56,594 nt of DNA from Gammaproteobacteria bacterium (GTDB taxonomy: Bacteria > Pseudomonadota > Gammaproteobacteria > Pseudomonadales > Azotimanducaceae): contig VYDB01000131.1 of NCBI GenBank assembly GCA_009843635.1, positions 1-56,594 of the forward strand, given 5' to 3'. Both the position numbers and the translations under genes were made by a program. Below, in pieces: positions 25,801 to 32,673 of this stretch (position 1 is the stretch's first letter; every line of letters begins with the position of its first letter). Below the pieces are notes generated by a model. It ran no database searches and had not been told where the DNA came from. It saw only the letters and a program-made list of their open reading frames with translations.

Positions 25801-26267
25801 TGGAATTGGACAGCGACTTGGAGTTCGAAGCGCTGGCCTACATCCGAATGAAAAACGGCTTTCTCACGGCAATGCATGACCTTGCGCCAACTACGGCGCG
25901 AGGCCACCGAGTGGCGACTTTCAACCCGGGTAGCAACTACCGGCAGGAGAGCATTCTCCGGCTGCTGAATCCTGGCGGCTCGGACGCCCTGGTCAGCGTG
26001 CACGGCATGGACGACGCCGGACTGTCCCCCGGCGAACCGGTCGAGATCAGGGTTCCGGCGGGCCAAGCCCTTGAGTTCACGGCGGCGGAACTGGAGGCAG
26101 GCGAGGTCACGGCGGACAGCCCGAATCCCGAAGCAACGCTTGAGGGTGCGCTCGGCGACGGGACGGGCAAGTGGCGCCTTGCGATTGAGTCGGATCGGGA
26201 AGTCGTCGTGTTGAGCCTCCTGCGCAGCCCTACCGGTCACCTCACCAATCTATCGACGGCACCGTAG
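22878..26267 (+). CDS. large secreted multi-domain protein (choice-of-anchor B/LVIVD, Calx-beta)
   Basis: A 1129-residue secreted protein. After a signal-like N-terminus comes a short segment GDCSQPVRPCRTIQYA, as in parallel beta-helix proteins. Residues about 190-560 form an LVIVD-type propeller (DVWGFLDLNTEREYALIGL, GASVVDVSDPADPFEVGHV). Two Calx-beta-like units follow (VTVEYAVFGGSAG, VEVSYATQPVTAEEGVDYLA), then a Big2-like segment, and two C-terminal repeats of about 115 residues (FVRIINRSS, ESILRLLNPGG). Function unknown. It is divergent from the MbnP/MbnH pair with a 110-bp gap, so shared regulation by copper is possible, though inferred. Confidence 0.85.
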   Translation: MGFLPNIGKHAVGVVLFGTYGLHCGLAFGHGEHEIPRHVSVHGRDLGDCSQPVRPCRTIQYARSVAAKGDRVLVAAGRYQVHTMREVFALTSGIVDFKGGFNRFDHFANQSPDRNQTTLTGVPREFRSQLRDKGFHVVADLKGLRPHQRRALKRFQAGQSAMNSSSGPMPCEGGMAGEFACASVDLLSHVALDGFSRKPTAANDVWGFLDLNTEREYALIGLKNGASVVDVSDPADPFEVGHVVGTESDWRDVKVLQIYNESKADWRSYGYVSTEATDSITVIDLTGLPNEVALAGRRTDNITSHNIYVSNVEYATNTPVPEWPAPLLQVLGSNGRFGAFRSYHLSEPAEPQLAGQSPAESPGRYSHDATSMLVDDERAASCANAAGPCEVLFDFSESTIDLWDLSDQANPQLLSSTTYDPPQEDAQYVHSGWWSEDQRYLFVQDEFDEAFGGLNTTLRVFDLSSLSAPVLAKVWTGPTEAIDHNGYVRGNRYYMSNYTRGFTVLDITTPANPVEVGYFDTHPVSDSPAFDGAWGVYPFLPSGTILVSDFGGGLYVLDDRTRSAEQGSVAFMAPAFGGEEGTEVIVPVSRTGGTSGRVTVEYAVFGGSAGLADVASVQGTFTWPAGDGGNRNIRVPLLTDGDSEPIERTFVRLANPTGGAVLGTVNLASLFIGDPGETPSVGFSERAIGVRANAERAIVTVRRFGSPAGAVEVSYATQPVTAEEGVDYLAPPDGLLRWEDGDARSQTIVIDLLQNEPPASNSADVKSFRVQLFGAEGGLLSEAHSLDVGIGGIPSVDEPVAEVAGFVDLPASGFRRIDLAGDFADPEGRPLAYDVSVDDPAVAEVSVDADGVVAVRGLASGQVSLTVTATAGEGDDPWQASKTYVVTVRGRALVPKFLAASDAAGQGFVRIINRSSMAGEVRIAAIDDTGVRFDPITVSIDASAVVHFNSDDLEDGNPAKGLSSGTGLGAGDWRLELDSDLEFEALAYIRMKNGFLTAMHDLAPTTARGHRVATFNPGSNYRQESILRLLNPGGSDALVSVHGMDDAGLSPGEPVEIRVPAGQALEFTAAELEAGEVTADSPNPEATLEGALGDGTGKWRLAIESDREVVVLSLLRSPTGHLTNLSTAP

Positions 26268-26363
26268 CCCGCCGCTTTCCGCTAAACTACAGGCTTCGCC
26301 CGATGTGAATCGGTCGGGTGCAACTCGAAATTACCTCAAGCAACCCGTAAGGAGACAAGCGTA

Positions 26364-26735
26364 GTGTTGGGATATAGCACGATTGGCGTTAATGACATGG
26401 ACCGGGCGTTGGCCTTCTACGATGCGTTGCTCGGCGAAGTCGGCGCCAAGCAACTGTTTGGCGTGGACCGCATCAAGTTTTACGGCACCGGCACCGGTGG
26501 TGCCATGCTCGCCGTCTGCATTCCATACAACGAGGAAGCCCAGCATCCCGGCAATGGCAACATGGTGGCCATTCCGGGCGGGGACCGGGCGGGCGTTGAC
26601 AAGCTCTACGCCAAGGCCATCGAACTCGGCGCCACCGACGAAGGCCCGCCGGGGGAGCGAATGCCCGTGTTTTACGGCGCTTACGTCCGTGATCTCGACG
26701 GCAACAAGCTGTGCTTCTTCGAGATGAAGATGTAG
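26364..26735 (+). CDS. VOC family protein (glyoxalase-like)
   Basis: A 123-residue single-domain VOC protein that begins MLGYSTIGVNDMDRALAFYD and ends VRDLDGNKLCFFEMKM, the common pattern of small proteobacterial glyoxalase-like proteins. The start is GTG 26364, with AAGGAG at 26349-26354. Substrate unknown. A PhyH gene follows 40 bp downstream on the same strand. Confidence 0.85.
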   Translation: MLGYSTIGVNDMDRALAFYDALLGEVGAKQLFGVDRIKFYGTGTGGAMLAVCIPYNEEAQHPGNGNMVAIPGGDRAGVDKLYAKAIELGATDEGPPGERMPVFYGAYVRDLDGNKLCFFEMKM

Positions 26736-26775
26736 CACCTCGGTTAGGTTTCAGCATCGGCGGCGGCTGGCGAAC

Positions 26776-27540
26776 GTGAGGTTGAGCGAGGAGCAAATCG
26801 AGCGGTATTGGGAGCAGGGCTACCTGCTGCTGCCTGGCTTGGTGCCGGAGCGCCGCCTTGCCGCCTACGAGGAGCGCTTCGTCGCCTTGGCATGCGGTGA
26901 GGCGCCGCCGGCCCCGGCGATGAAGATCATGCGCGACGTGATGGTGGTCAAGGGCGCGGTGACGCCGGCCACCCCGCTGCACGGCGTCAACAAGCTGGTC
27001 AGCTTCGAAGACGATGCGGCGCTATACGGTTACACCTTGGAGCCGGGCCTGCTCGGCGCGGTGTGCAGTCTTGTGGGCGATGATCTCTACAGCGTCTCAA
27101 CCAACGTGTTCAACAAGCCACCGAACGTGGACGGACGCCATCCCCTGCACCAGGATCTGCGCTACTTCCGCATCCGTCCGGCGAACCGCATCGTCGGCAC
27201 TTGGACGGCCTTCGGCGCCACCAGCCGGGAGAACGGTTGCCTAGCGGTGATTCCGGGCAGCCACAAGGGGCCGCTGCTCGATCACGGCAATCCGGATTGG
27301 GAGCACGTCAATGCCGGCTTCTTTGGCATCGAGCCGGCTGGCCTCGGCGAGCGAGTCCATGTGCCGATGGCGGTGGGCGATACGCTCTTGTTCCATCCAC
27401 TGCTCATCCACGGTTCCGGCCACAATCGCAGTGACGGCTTCCGACGCGCCATCTCATGCCACTATGCGGCGGCGGACTGCGAGTCGCCGGGGCTCGACTG
27501 GCGGGTGCGCGAGCAGGCGCGGCGTATCGAGACTCCCTAG
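26776..27540 (+). CDS. phytanoyl-CoA dioxygenase (PhyH) family protein
   Basis: A 254-residue Fe(II)/2-oxoglutarate oxygenase. The metal triad is clear: HQD in HPLHQDLRYF and the distal His in LIHGSGHNRS, with Arg following for 2-oxoglutarate. CLAVIPGSHKGPLLDH is the PhyH core. It starts at GTG 26776. It has a textbook H-x-D motif, unlike the PhyH protein encoded at 13966. It is convergent with an SDR gene, with 2 bp between stop codons. Confidence 0.88.
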   Translation: MRLSEEQIERYWEQGYLLLPGLVPERRLAAYEERFVALACGEAPPAPAMKIMRDVMVVKGAVTPATPLHGVNKLVSFEDDAALYGYTLEPGLLGAVCSLVGDDLYSVSTNVFNKPPNVDGRHPLHQDLRYFRIRPANRIVGTWTAFGATSRENGCLAVIPGSHKGPLLDHGNPDWEHVNAGFFGIEPAGLGERVHVPMAVGDTLLFHPLLIHGSGHNRSDGFRRAISCHYAAADCESPGLDWRVREQARRIETP

Positions 27541-27542
27541 CG

Positions 27543-28418
27543 TTAAACCTCCATCGGCTTCAGCAGCCGCGGCCAGTCGTCTTGGGTCGCTGCCATGCGT
27601 TCGCCGATTTCCTCCACGGTGAAGGGTGCGCCCATGGGATCGCCTTGAGCGATCTCCAGCACCTGCCAGGACAGCAGGGAAACCCGGTTGCCGCCAGCGC
27701 AGAACTGCCGTCCGGTGACGTTCTTGGCGTCATCGGTGCACAACCAAACCACCACCGGCGAAACCTTCGCCGGGTCGAAACGTTCCTCGGTGTTCTCCGG
27801 CATGATGTCCTCGGTCATGCGCGACCAAGCGGCCGGAGCCAGGGTGTTCACGGTGATGCCGTACTTGACGCCTTCGAGTGCCAGCGTCCGGGTGATTCCC
27901 GCGATGCCGGCCTTGGCGGCGGCGTAGTTGGCTTGGCCGAAGTTGCCAATCAGCCCGGACGTGGAACTGGTGTTGATGATGCGCCCGCCGCTGCCTTGAG
28001 CCAGCATTTGGTCCCAAGCCGCCTTGGCCACCAAGTAAGTGCCGCGCAGGTGGACGTCAATCACCAGGTCCCACAGCTCGTTGGTCATGTTCTTGAAGGA
28101 TTTGTCGCGCAGGATGCCGGCGTTGTTGATGCAGATGTCGAGCTGGCCGAAGTGGTCCACGGCGGCCTGCACCATGCCTTTGGCCGCCGCCTCGTCGGAG
28201 ACCGAGCCGTAGTCGGCTGCCGCTTGGCCGCCTGCGGCCCTGATCTCCTCGACCACGCCATCGGCCATGGCGGAGCCTTGGCCGGTGCCGTCCCGCGTGC
28301 CGCCGAGGTCGTTGACCACCACCGCGGCGCCCTCCTGCGCCAGCAGCAGGGCGTGGGTCCGCCCGAGGCCCCCGCCTGCGCCAGTGACCAGCGCCACCTT
28401 CCCGTCCAACTTGCCCAT
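27543..28418 (-). CDS. SDR family oxidoreductase, (3R)-hydroxyacyl-CoA dehydrogenase-like
   Basis: A 291-residue SDR with TGAGGGLGRTHAL, VVNDLGG, NNAGILRDKSF, INTSSTSG and YAAAK. The VVNDLGGTRDG and NNAGILRDKSF pieces and the C-terminal extension are typical of the dehydrogenase part of peroxisomal multifunctional enzyme 2 (HSD17B4) and its bacterial relatives, which oxidise (3R)-hydroxyacyl-CoA. This would suit beta-oxidation of a side chain next to the MaoC-like hydratase. It is divergent from the TonB receptor at 28558. Confidence 0.87.
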   Translation of the reverse strand: MGKLDGKVALVTGAGGGLGRTHALLLAQEGAAVVVNDLGGTRDGTGQGSAMADGVVEEIRAAGGQAAADYGSVSDEAAAKGMVQAAVDHFGQLDICINNAGILRDKSFKNMTNELWDLVIDVHLRGTYLVAKAAWDQMLAQGSGGRIINTSSTSGLIGNFGQANYAAAKAGIAGITRTLALEGVKYGITVNTLAPAAWSRMTEDIMPENTEERFDPAKVSPVVVWLCTDDAKNVTGRQFCAGGNRVSLLSWQVLEIAQGDPMGAPFTVEEIGERMAATQDDWPRLLKPMEV

Positions 28419-28557
28419 GAAAATGCTCCCAGTGAATTGTTGATGAGGATTTGAAGAGGGCGCATTTTAGCGGAATGAAGCCTATTTGGTGCTTGCGTTT
28501 CGCGGCAATTTGCTCAATTATGGTGACCCTATTGTCTGAAAGAGGGGAGATCAGACG

Positions 28558-30813
28558 ATGTACCGCATATACATGCTGCGAACCATTCCCGCCTTCGTGC
28601 TCAGTGCACTGCTTTTCCTTCCTATTTCGTCCGCTGTCTACGCCCAAGCCGGTGCGCAGGCGGAAACCGACGTTATCGAGGAGGTGCTGGTCACCGCACG
28701 CAAACGGGAGGAATCCGTCCTTGAGATTCCCGAATCGCTGTCGGTGATCACCGGCGAGGACATCAACCGGCAGAACGTCAAGGCGTTGAAGGATGTCGGC
28801 TTCAAGGTGCCCAACCTGAACCTGTCCATGCGTCTCGACGGGTTCCCAAACGTTTCCATACGGGGTCTGGGCGCCTTCGGCAACACCCAGGGCGTGGGTT
28901 TCTATCTCGATGACGTGCAGATCTTTTCCGACGCGTCCTCGCGCTTTGGTGACCTTGCGCGCATCGAGGTGCTGAAAGGTCCGCAGGGCGTACTCTATGG
29001 CGGCAGCAACATCGGCGGCGCCGTAAAGTTCGTCAGCGCCCGGCCGGATTCCGAACAGGCCTTTGGCCGCGTCAAGGTGCTCGGTGGCCAACAGGGCATG
29101 ATCGATGTGGAAGGCAGCGTGAACACACCGCTCGGCGGCAACGGTTGGGCCATGCGGCTGTTCGGCTTCGGTTCCAGTCACGACGGCTTCATCAAGAACC
29201 GCAACGCCGTGCGGCACAACGGCCACCGCACCAGCAACAAGAAGAACTCGGGCGAAACCGAGGCCTATGGCGGGCGCGTCATGATTGGCGGGCCCCTGGC
29301 CGAGCGGCTGTCGATGCTGTTTACCGCGCGCTGGAACGAGTACGACGGCCCGAACAACACTTGGAGCCGGGAACTGAAAGTCGAGGACTGGGATTACCCC
29401 ACCACCATCAACACCGGGCCGGAGAATCCGAGGCATGAGCGCCGCACCTATGCGGGCATGTTGGAACTGACCTGGGAGATGGATGGATTCGACATCGTAT
29501 CCGTCTCGTCCTTTACGGACACCCACAGCAATCGCTACAGCGACGTCGACGGAACGCCTGAGTTCCTGCTCGACCTGTTCCGCCCGGAAAAGATGAACGT
29601 GCTCACGCAGGACCTGCGCTTCACGTCCACGACCGATTCGCCCCTGCAATGGATTGCCGGGGTCTACTACTCGCTGTATGACGAGAACATGGATTCCGAC
29701 CTGATCATCTGGGACAGCCGGGTAACGGCCGACGGACGGCTCGACGGCGTGCTCGGCTGCATCGCCGGAGACCTCTGCAGCGGCCTGTGGGCCGGCGAAA
29801 TCGTACCTCCGGAGGAAGAAGCCGAGGCGTTCTATCTGCCTTTCGAGTACCGGCGGCGCGACAAGAGCCACCTGGCGGCATACGGCAACGTCACCTACGA
29901 CTTCGATGAGTGGGAGGTGGCGCTGGGTATCCGGATCGATCAGTGGAAGAACAAGAGCCTGAACTACGACGCCGGTATCGAGAGCAGCCTGAAGGAAACG
30001 GAAGTGTTGCCGCGCGGTTCAGTCACCCGTTGGCTGAACGACGACAGCATGATCTACGCCACCATCGCGTTCGGTTACGAGCCGGGTGGCCTGAACATCG
30101 GTGCGGATTTCGGCTTGCTGCCGTTCGACGCGGAGAAGGCCGTCAGCTACGAGGTCGGCTGGAAGGGCCGGTGGATGGACGGCCGTGCCAGTGCCTCCGT
30201 CGCCGTTTTCTACATCGACTACAACAAGCGGCAGGTCGAATATCACATCGCCACCCCCCAAGGGCCCGTGGAAGGGATCGGCAACTTCGGCGACTCGAGG
30301 CAGTTCGGTTTCGAGGCCGATCTCTCCGTACAGGTGAGCGAAGAGTTGACGCTCTCTTTCGCCGCAGGCGCGATCGATGCCGAATGGACGGGGGAGACCT
30401 TGGCATACGACATCGACTTCGACGGCGAAAAGCCGCCGAACGTGCCGGAGTTCAGTTGGAACGTCAACGCCGATTACCGCAAGGCCATCAACGATGGCAT
30501 GGACTTTATTCTCGGCGTGCAGGTCAGCAAGAACGGCGCCTACGATACCGTGCAGGCCTATCACCCACTCACCAATCCCAGCTTCACCGTCATCAACGCC
30601 CAGGTGGGCGTTGCCGGCGACAACTGGGAATTCACGGTGAATGCCGAGAACCTGACGGACAAGTCCTACTACACCGACTCACAGAGCTTTCCGAACTTCT
30701 ATGGGCTCGACGCGGGCGATTTATGTGTCTATCCCAACGGCGATGCCTGCCTAACGATCGGAACGCTTGGCCAGCCGCGCCTAATCACGGCGAGCCTGAG
30801 TTACTTCTTCTAG
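28558..30813 (+). CDS. TonB-dependent outer-membrane receptor
   Basis: A 751-residue receptor with a signal peptide ending near YAQA, a TonB-box-like EEVLVTARKREES, the plug (NVSIRGLGAFGNTQGVG, IEVLKGPQGVLYGGSNIGG), and a barrel that ends LSYFF with terminal Phe. Such receptors import substrates too large or hydrophobic for porins. The plug is almost the same as that of the receptor at 32674, but the barrels differ more. It is downstream of a divergent SDR gene, and two hairpins follow the stop codon. Confidence 0.93.
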   Translation: MYRIYMLRTIPAFVLSALLFLPISSAVYAQAGAQAETDVIEEVLVTARKREESVLEIPESLSVITGEDINRQNVKALKDVGFKVPNLNLSMRLDGFPNVSIRGLGAFGNTQGVGFYLDDVQIFSDASSRFGDLARIEVLKGPQGVLYGGSNIGGAVKFVSARPDSEQAFGRVKVLGGQQGMIDVEGSVNTPLGGNGWAMRLFGFGSSHDGFIKNRNAVRHNGHRTSNKKNSGETEAYGGRVMIGGPLAERLSMLFTARWNEYDGPNNTWSRELKVEDWDYPTTINTGPENPRHERRTYAGMLELTWEMDGFDIVSVSSFTDTHSNRYSDVDGTPEFLLDLFRPEKMNVLTQDLRFTSTTDSPLQWIAGVYYSLYDENMDSDLIIWDSRVTADGRLDGVLGCIAGDLCSGLWAGEIVPPEEEAEAFYLPFEYRRRDKSHLAAYGNVTYDFDEWEVALGIRIDQWKNKSLNYDAGIESSLKETEVLPRGSVTRWLNDDSMIYATIAFGYEPGGLNIGADFGLLPFDAEKAVSYEVGWKGRWMDGRASASVAVFYIDYNKRQVEYHIATPQGPVEGIGNFGDSRQFGFEADLSVQVSEELTLSFAAGAIDAEWTGETLAYDIDFDGEKPPNVPEFSWNVNADYRKAINDGMDFILGVQVSKNGAYDTVQAYHPLTNPSFTVINAQVGVAGDNWEFTVNAENLTDKSYYTDSQSFPNFYGLDAGDLCVYPNGDACLTIGTLGQPRLITASLSYFF

Positions 30814-30821
30814 AAGACGGC

Positions 30822-30851
30822 ATGGCCCGGCTGTAGTGACTGCCGGGCCAT
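30822..30851. terminator. hairpin after TonB receptor, probable bidirectional terminator
   Basis: ATGGCCCGGC at 30822-30831 and GCCGGGCCAT at 30842-30851 form a perfect 10-bp stem with a 10-nt loop between convergent genes. No U-run follows, so a strict Rho-independent terminator is not shown. Confidence 0.5.
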
Positions 30852-30862
30852 CGTGAATCCGC

Positions 30863-30887
30863 CGGGCCAGCGGCGCGTGCTGGCCCG
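30863..30887. terminator. second hairpin in the same convergent gap
   Basis: CGGGCCAGC at 30863-30871 and GCTGGCCCG at 30879-30887 form a perfect 9-bp stem with a 7-nt loop, 11 bp beyond the first hairpin. Two stacked stems between convergent genes fit transcription termination in both directions. Confidence 0.5.
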
Positions 30888-30903
30888 TTACGCGAATCTA
30901 CGA

Positions 30904-31344
30904 TCAGGCAGCTGCCTGCCAGGCTTCGTACACCTCTCGCCAGCCGACCAAGGCAATGGTGTTGCCGTCGTCGTCGGTGAAGTTCAGCGGACCCAGGAAG
31001 GTCATGTACAACTCGCTGTCTTCTTCGAAGTACGTGTAGTCGTGCTGGGCATTGCAGGCTTCGTAGCCATAGCTCGGCGCCAGGGCAGTTTCTCCGCCTT
31101 CCTCAGCCCCGCCGCGCACCAGCATTTTGCCCTTGGTCATGTAGTACTCCCCCGGGCCCACATGAACGTGCCTGGCAATTGATGCGCCCTTGGCGGCCCG
31201 AAAGGCCGCGGTCCAGGCTCCTGATTCCGGCGATACGTGCAGCAGTTTCCACTCTACCAGGCCTGCACACAGACCCTGTGGAAATTCTGCCCAATCGACT
31301 TCATCCATCTGGACGTAGTCGTCCATCATTGTCGCTTCAGCCAT
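30904..31344 (-). CDS. cupin domain protein (ChrR/acetylacetone dioxygenase-like)
   Basis: A 146-residue cupin. The first metal motif appears as ARHVHVGPGEYYMTKGKMLVRGG (H-x-H, then E), and the second half holds EEDSELYMTFLGPL. The pattern resembles ChrR-type and acetylacetone-cleaving cupins rather than gentisate dioxygenases. The start is ATG 31344 with GGAGGAG just ahead; a frame reaching 31377 lacks a site. It follows the MaoC-like gene on the same strand (130 bp). Function unknown; a small metalloenzyme or sensor is possible. Confidence 0.75.
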   Translation of the reverse strand: MAEATMMDDYVQMDEVDWAEFPQGLCAGLVEWKLLHVSPESGAWTAAFRAAKGASIARHVHVGPGEYYMTKGKMLVRGGAEEGGETALAPSYGYEACNAQHDYTYFEEDSELYMTFLGPLNFTDDDGNTIALVGWREVYEAWQAAA

Positions 31345-31473
31345 TGTCTCCTCCACTCGTTCGGCGGCGAGCGTCATGCCCGCCGTTCGTCAAGGTTCAG
31401 CGCCCCGGTCCAATGCTCAATCGCAGGGGCCACCCCGTATCCAAGTGTCTTACTCCTGCGTGCGCAGGTCAAA

Positions 31474-32646
31474 TCATTCCTGGACTGAGCGGAAAGGCAG
31501 CCGCACTTTCGCTGCGCCAATGACGGACAGCTCGCCGTCCTGATTCTCCGCCCGCTGTGAAACATCGACTATGCCTTCACCGTTGACGACGTCCTTGCCG
31601 GTCACCTCACCGGATATGTGCAGGATGTCGCCAACCGGGTTGTGGCGCCGGATCTGTGTCTTCGACGCACGCACGAACCCGTCGTCACCAGCCCAGTCGG
31701 TGAGGTGGTGGATCATCCAGGATGTGCGCTCCGGGCCATAGTCGTAGGCGGCGGGCGCGCCCACCTCCAATGCGAAATCGTCTTCCCAATGAACGCGCTC
31801 TGGGCAATCCGGAATGCCGTAGCGGTTCTTGATTCCGGTTCCGGGGTGCCGGTCGATCAGTTTCCATTGCAACCGGTTGGCGCGGATGTAGAGGCCGCCC
31901 CAACCCTGGGCGAAGGCGATGAAGCCGGTGACGGTCATTGGGCCCTTGACGATTGGTGGCAGTTCCTCCCCGACTTCGACGTTCTCGAAGTAACGGGTTT
32001 CAGCACCGCGGATTTTCTCGTCGCGGTACTTGGCGTAAACGGCGCGGATTTCGTCGTCGTCGTACACCCGGCGCCCGCGCTCGCGCACATCGTTGTACTT
32101 GCTGCCCTCTTCGCGCGCGGTGTCGCGCTCGGTTCGGAACACCCAACTGTCGGCATCGGCAAGCAGATCGCCGTTCGCCTCGTCGTAGAAGTCGACGTGG
32201 TAGATCTGCTGCACGGTGCGTCCGGCGAAGCGCGTCTGATGTTCGAACAGGTCTTTCAGCCACGACTCGGTGCGAACGGCCACATTGCGCCGGATTGGTT
32301 TGTGCCACTGCCAATCGGCGCCAGCCCACATGGCGTGCACACCGGGCAGCCCGCCGCAATAGCCGCTGATGAACCGATCGCACGCGAACAGAAAGGACGG
32401 CGGTGCGATGACGTCCCCGTAGCGCGTGTTCCTCGCGTAATCCGGGTCGCACCAAAGCGGATTGTCGTCGCCGATGCCGTGTGCGTAGTGCCGGATGTTG
32501 TCGCGCGTCGCCTCGTAGCACCAGGGCTCGACGGAATCCGTGATCTTCACGCCGATGCGTCGACGCAGTGCGTCGAGGCCCGCTTCAGTGATCTTGGGAA
32601 AGCTGCGCGCGCCGACGGCGACGTCCGGTTGTTCGCTTTCAGCCAT
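31474..32646 (-). CDS. MaoC/FAS1-type dehydratase family protein (double hot-dog)
   Basis: A 390-residue protein with two hot-dog halves. The first has EATRDNIRHYAHGIGDDNPLWCDPDYAR and VIAPPSFLF, the FAS1-like hydratase pattern with Asp and His. The second has the VKGPMTVTGFIAFAQGWGG segment and a C-terminal GEVTGKDVVNGEGIVDVS part. Such enzymes hydrate enoyl-CoA (R-specific) in side-chain beta-oxidation. It sits between two TonB receptors. Pairing with the (3R)-hydroxyacyl-CoA-type SDR at 27543 is inferred. Confidence 0.82.
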   Translation of the reverse strand: MAESEQPDVAVGARSFPKITEAGLDALRRRIGVKITDSVEPWCYEATRDNIRHYAHGIGDDNPLWCDPDYARNTRYGDVIAPPSFLFACDRFISGYCGGLPGVHAMWAGADWQWHKPIRRNVAVRTESWLKDLFEHQTRFAGRTVQQIYHVDFYDEANGDLLADADSWVFRTERDTAREEGSKYNDVRERGRRVYDDDEIRAVYAKYRDEKIRGAETRYFENVEVGEELPPIVKGPMTVTGFIAFAQGWGGLYIRANRLQWKLIDRHPGTGIKNRYGIPDCPERVHWEDDFALEVGAPAAYDYGPERTSWMIHHLTDWAGDDGFVRASKTQIRRHNPVGDILHISGEVTGKDVVNGEGIVDVSQRAENQDGELSVIGAAKVRLPFRSVQE

Positions 32647-32673
32647 TTCTTCTTCGTTTTTCGAATCTATTCG

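Noticed and set aside
28057..29871. 604-codon open frame on the minus strand across SDR and TonB receptor genes
   Set aside because: It is antisense to a well-supported TonB receptor and runs into the SDR gene in the wrong frame; low-complexity composition.
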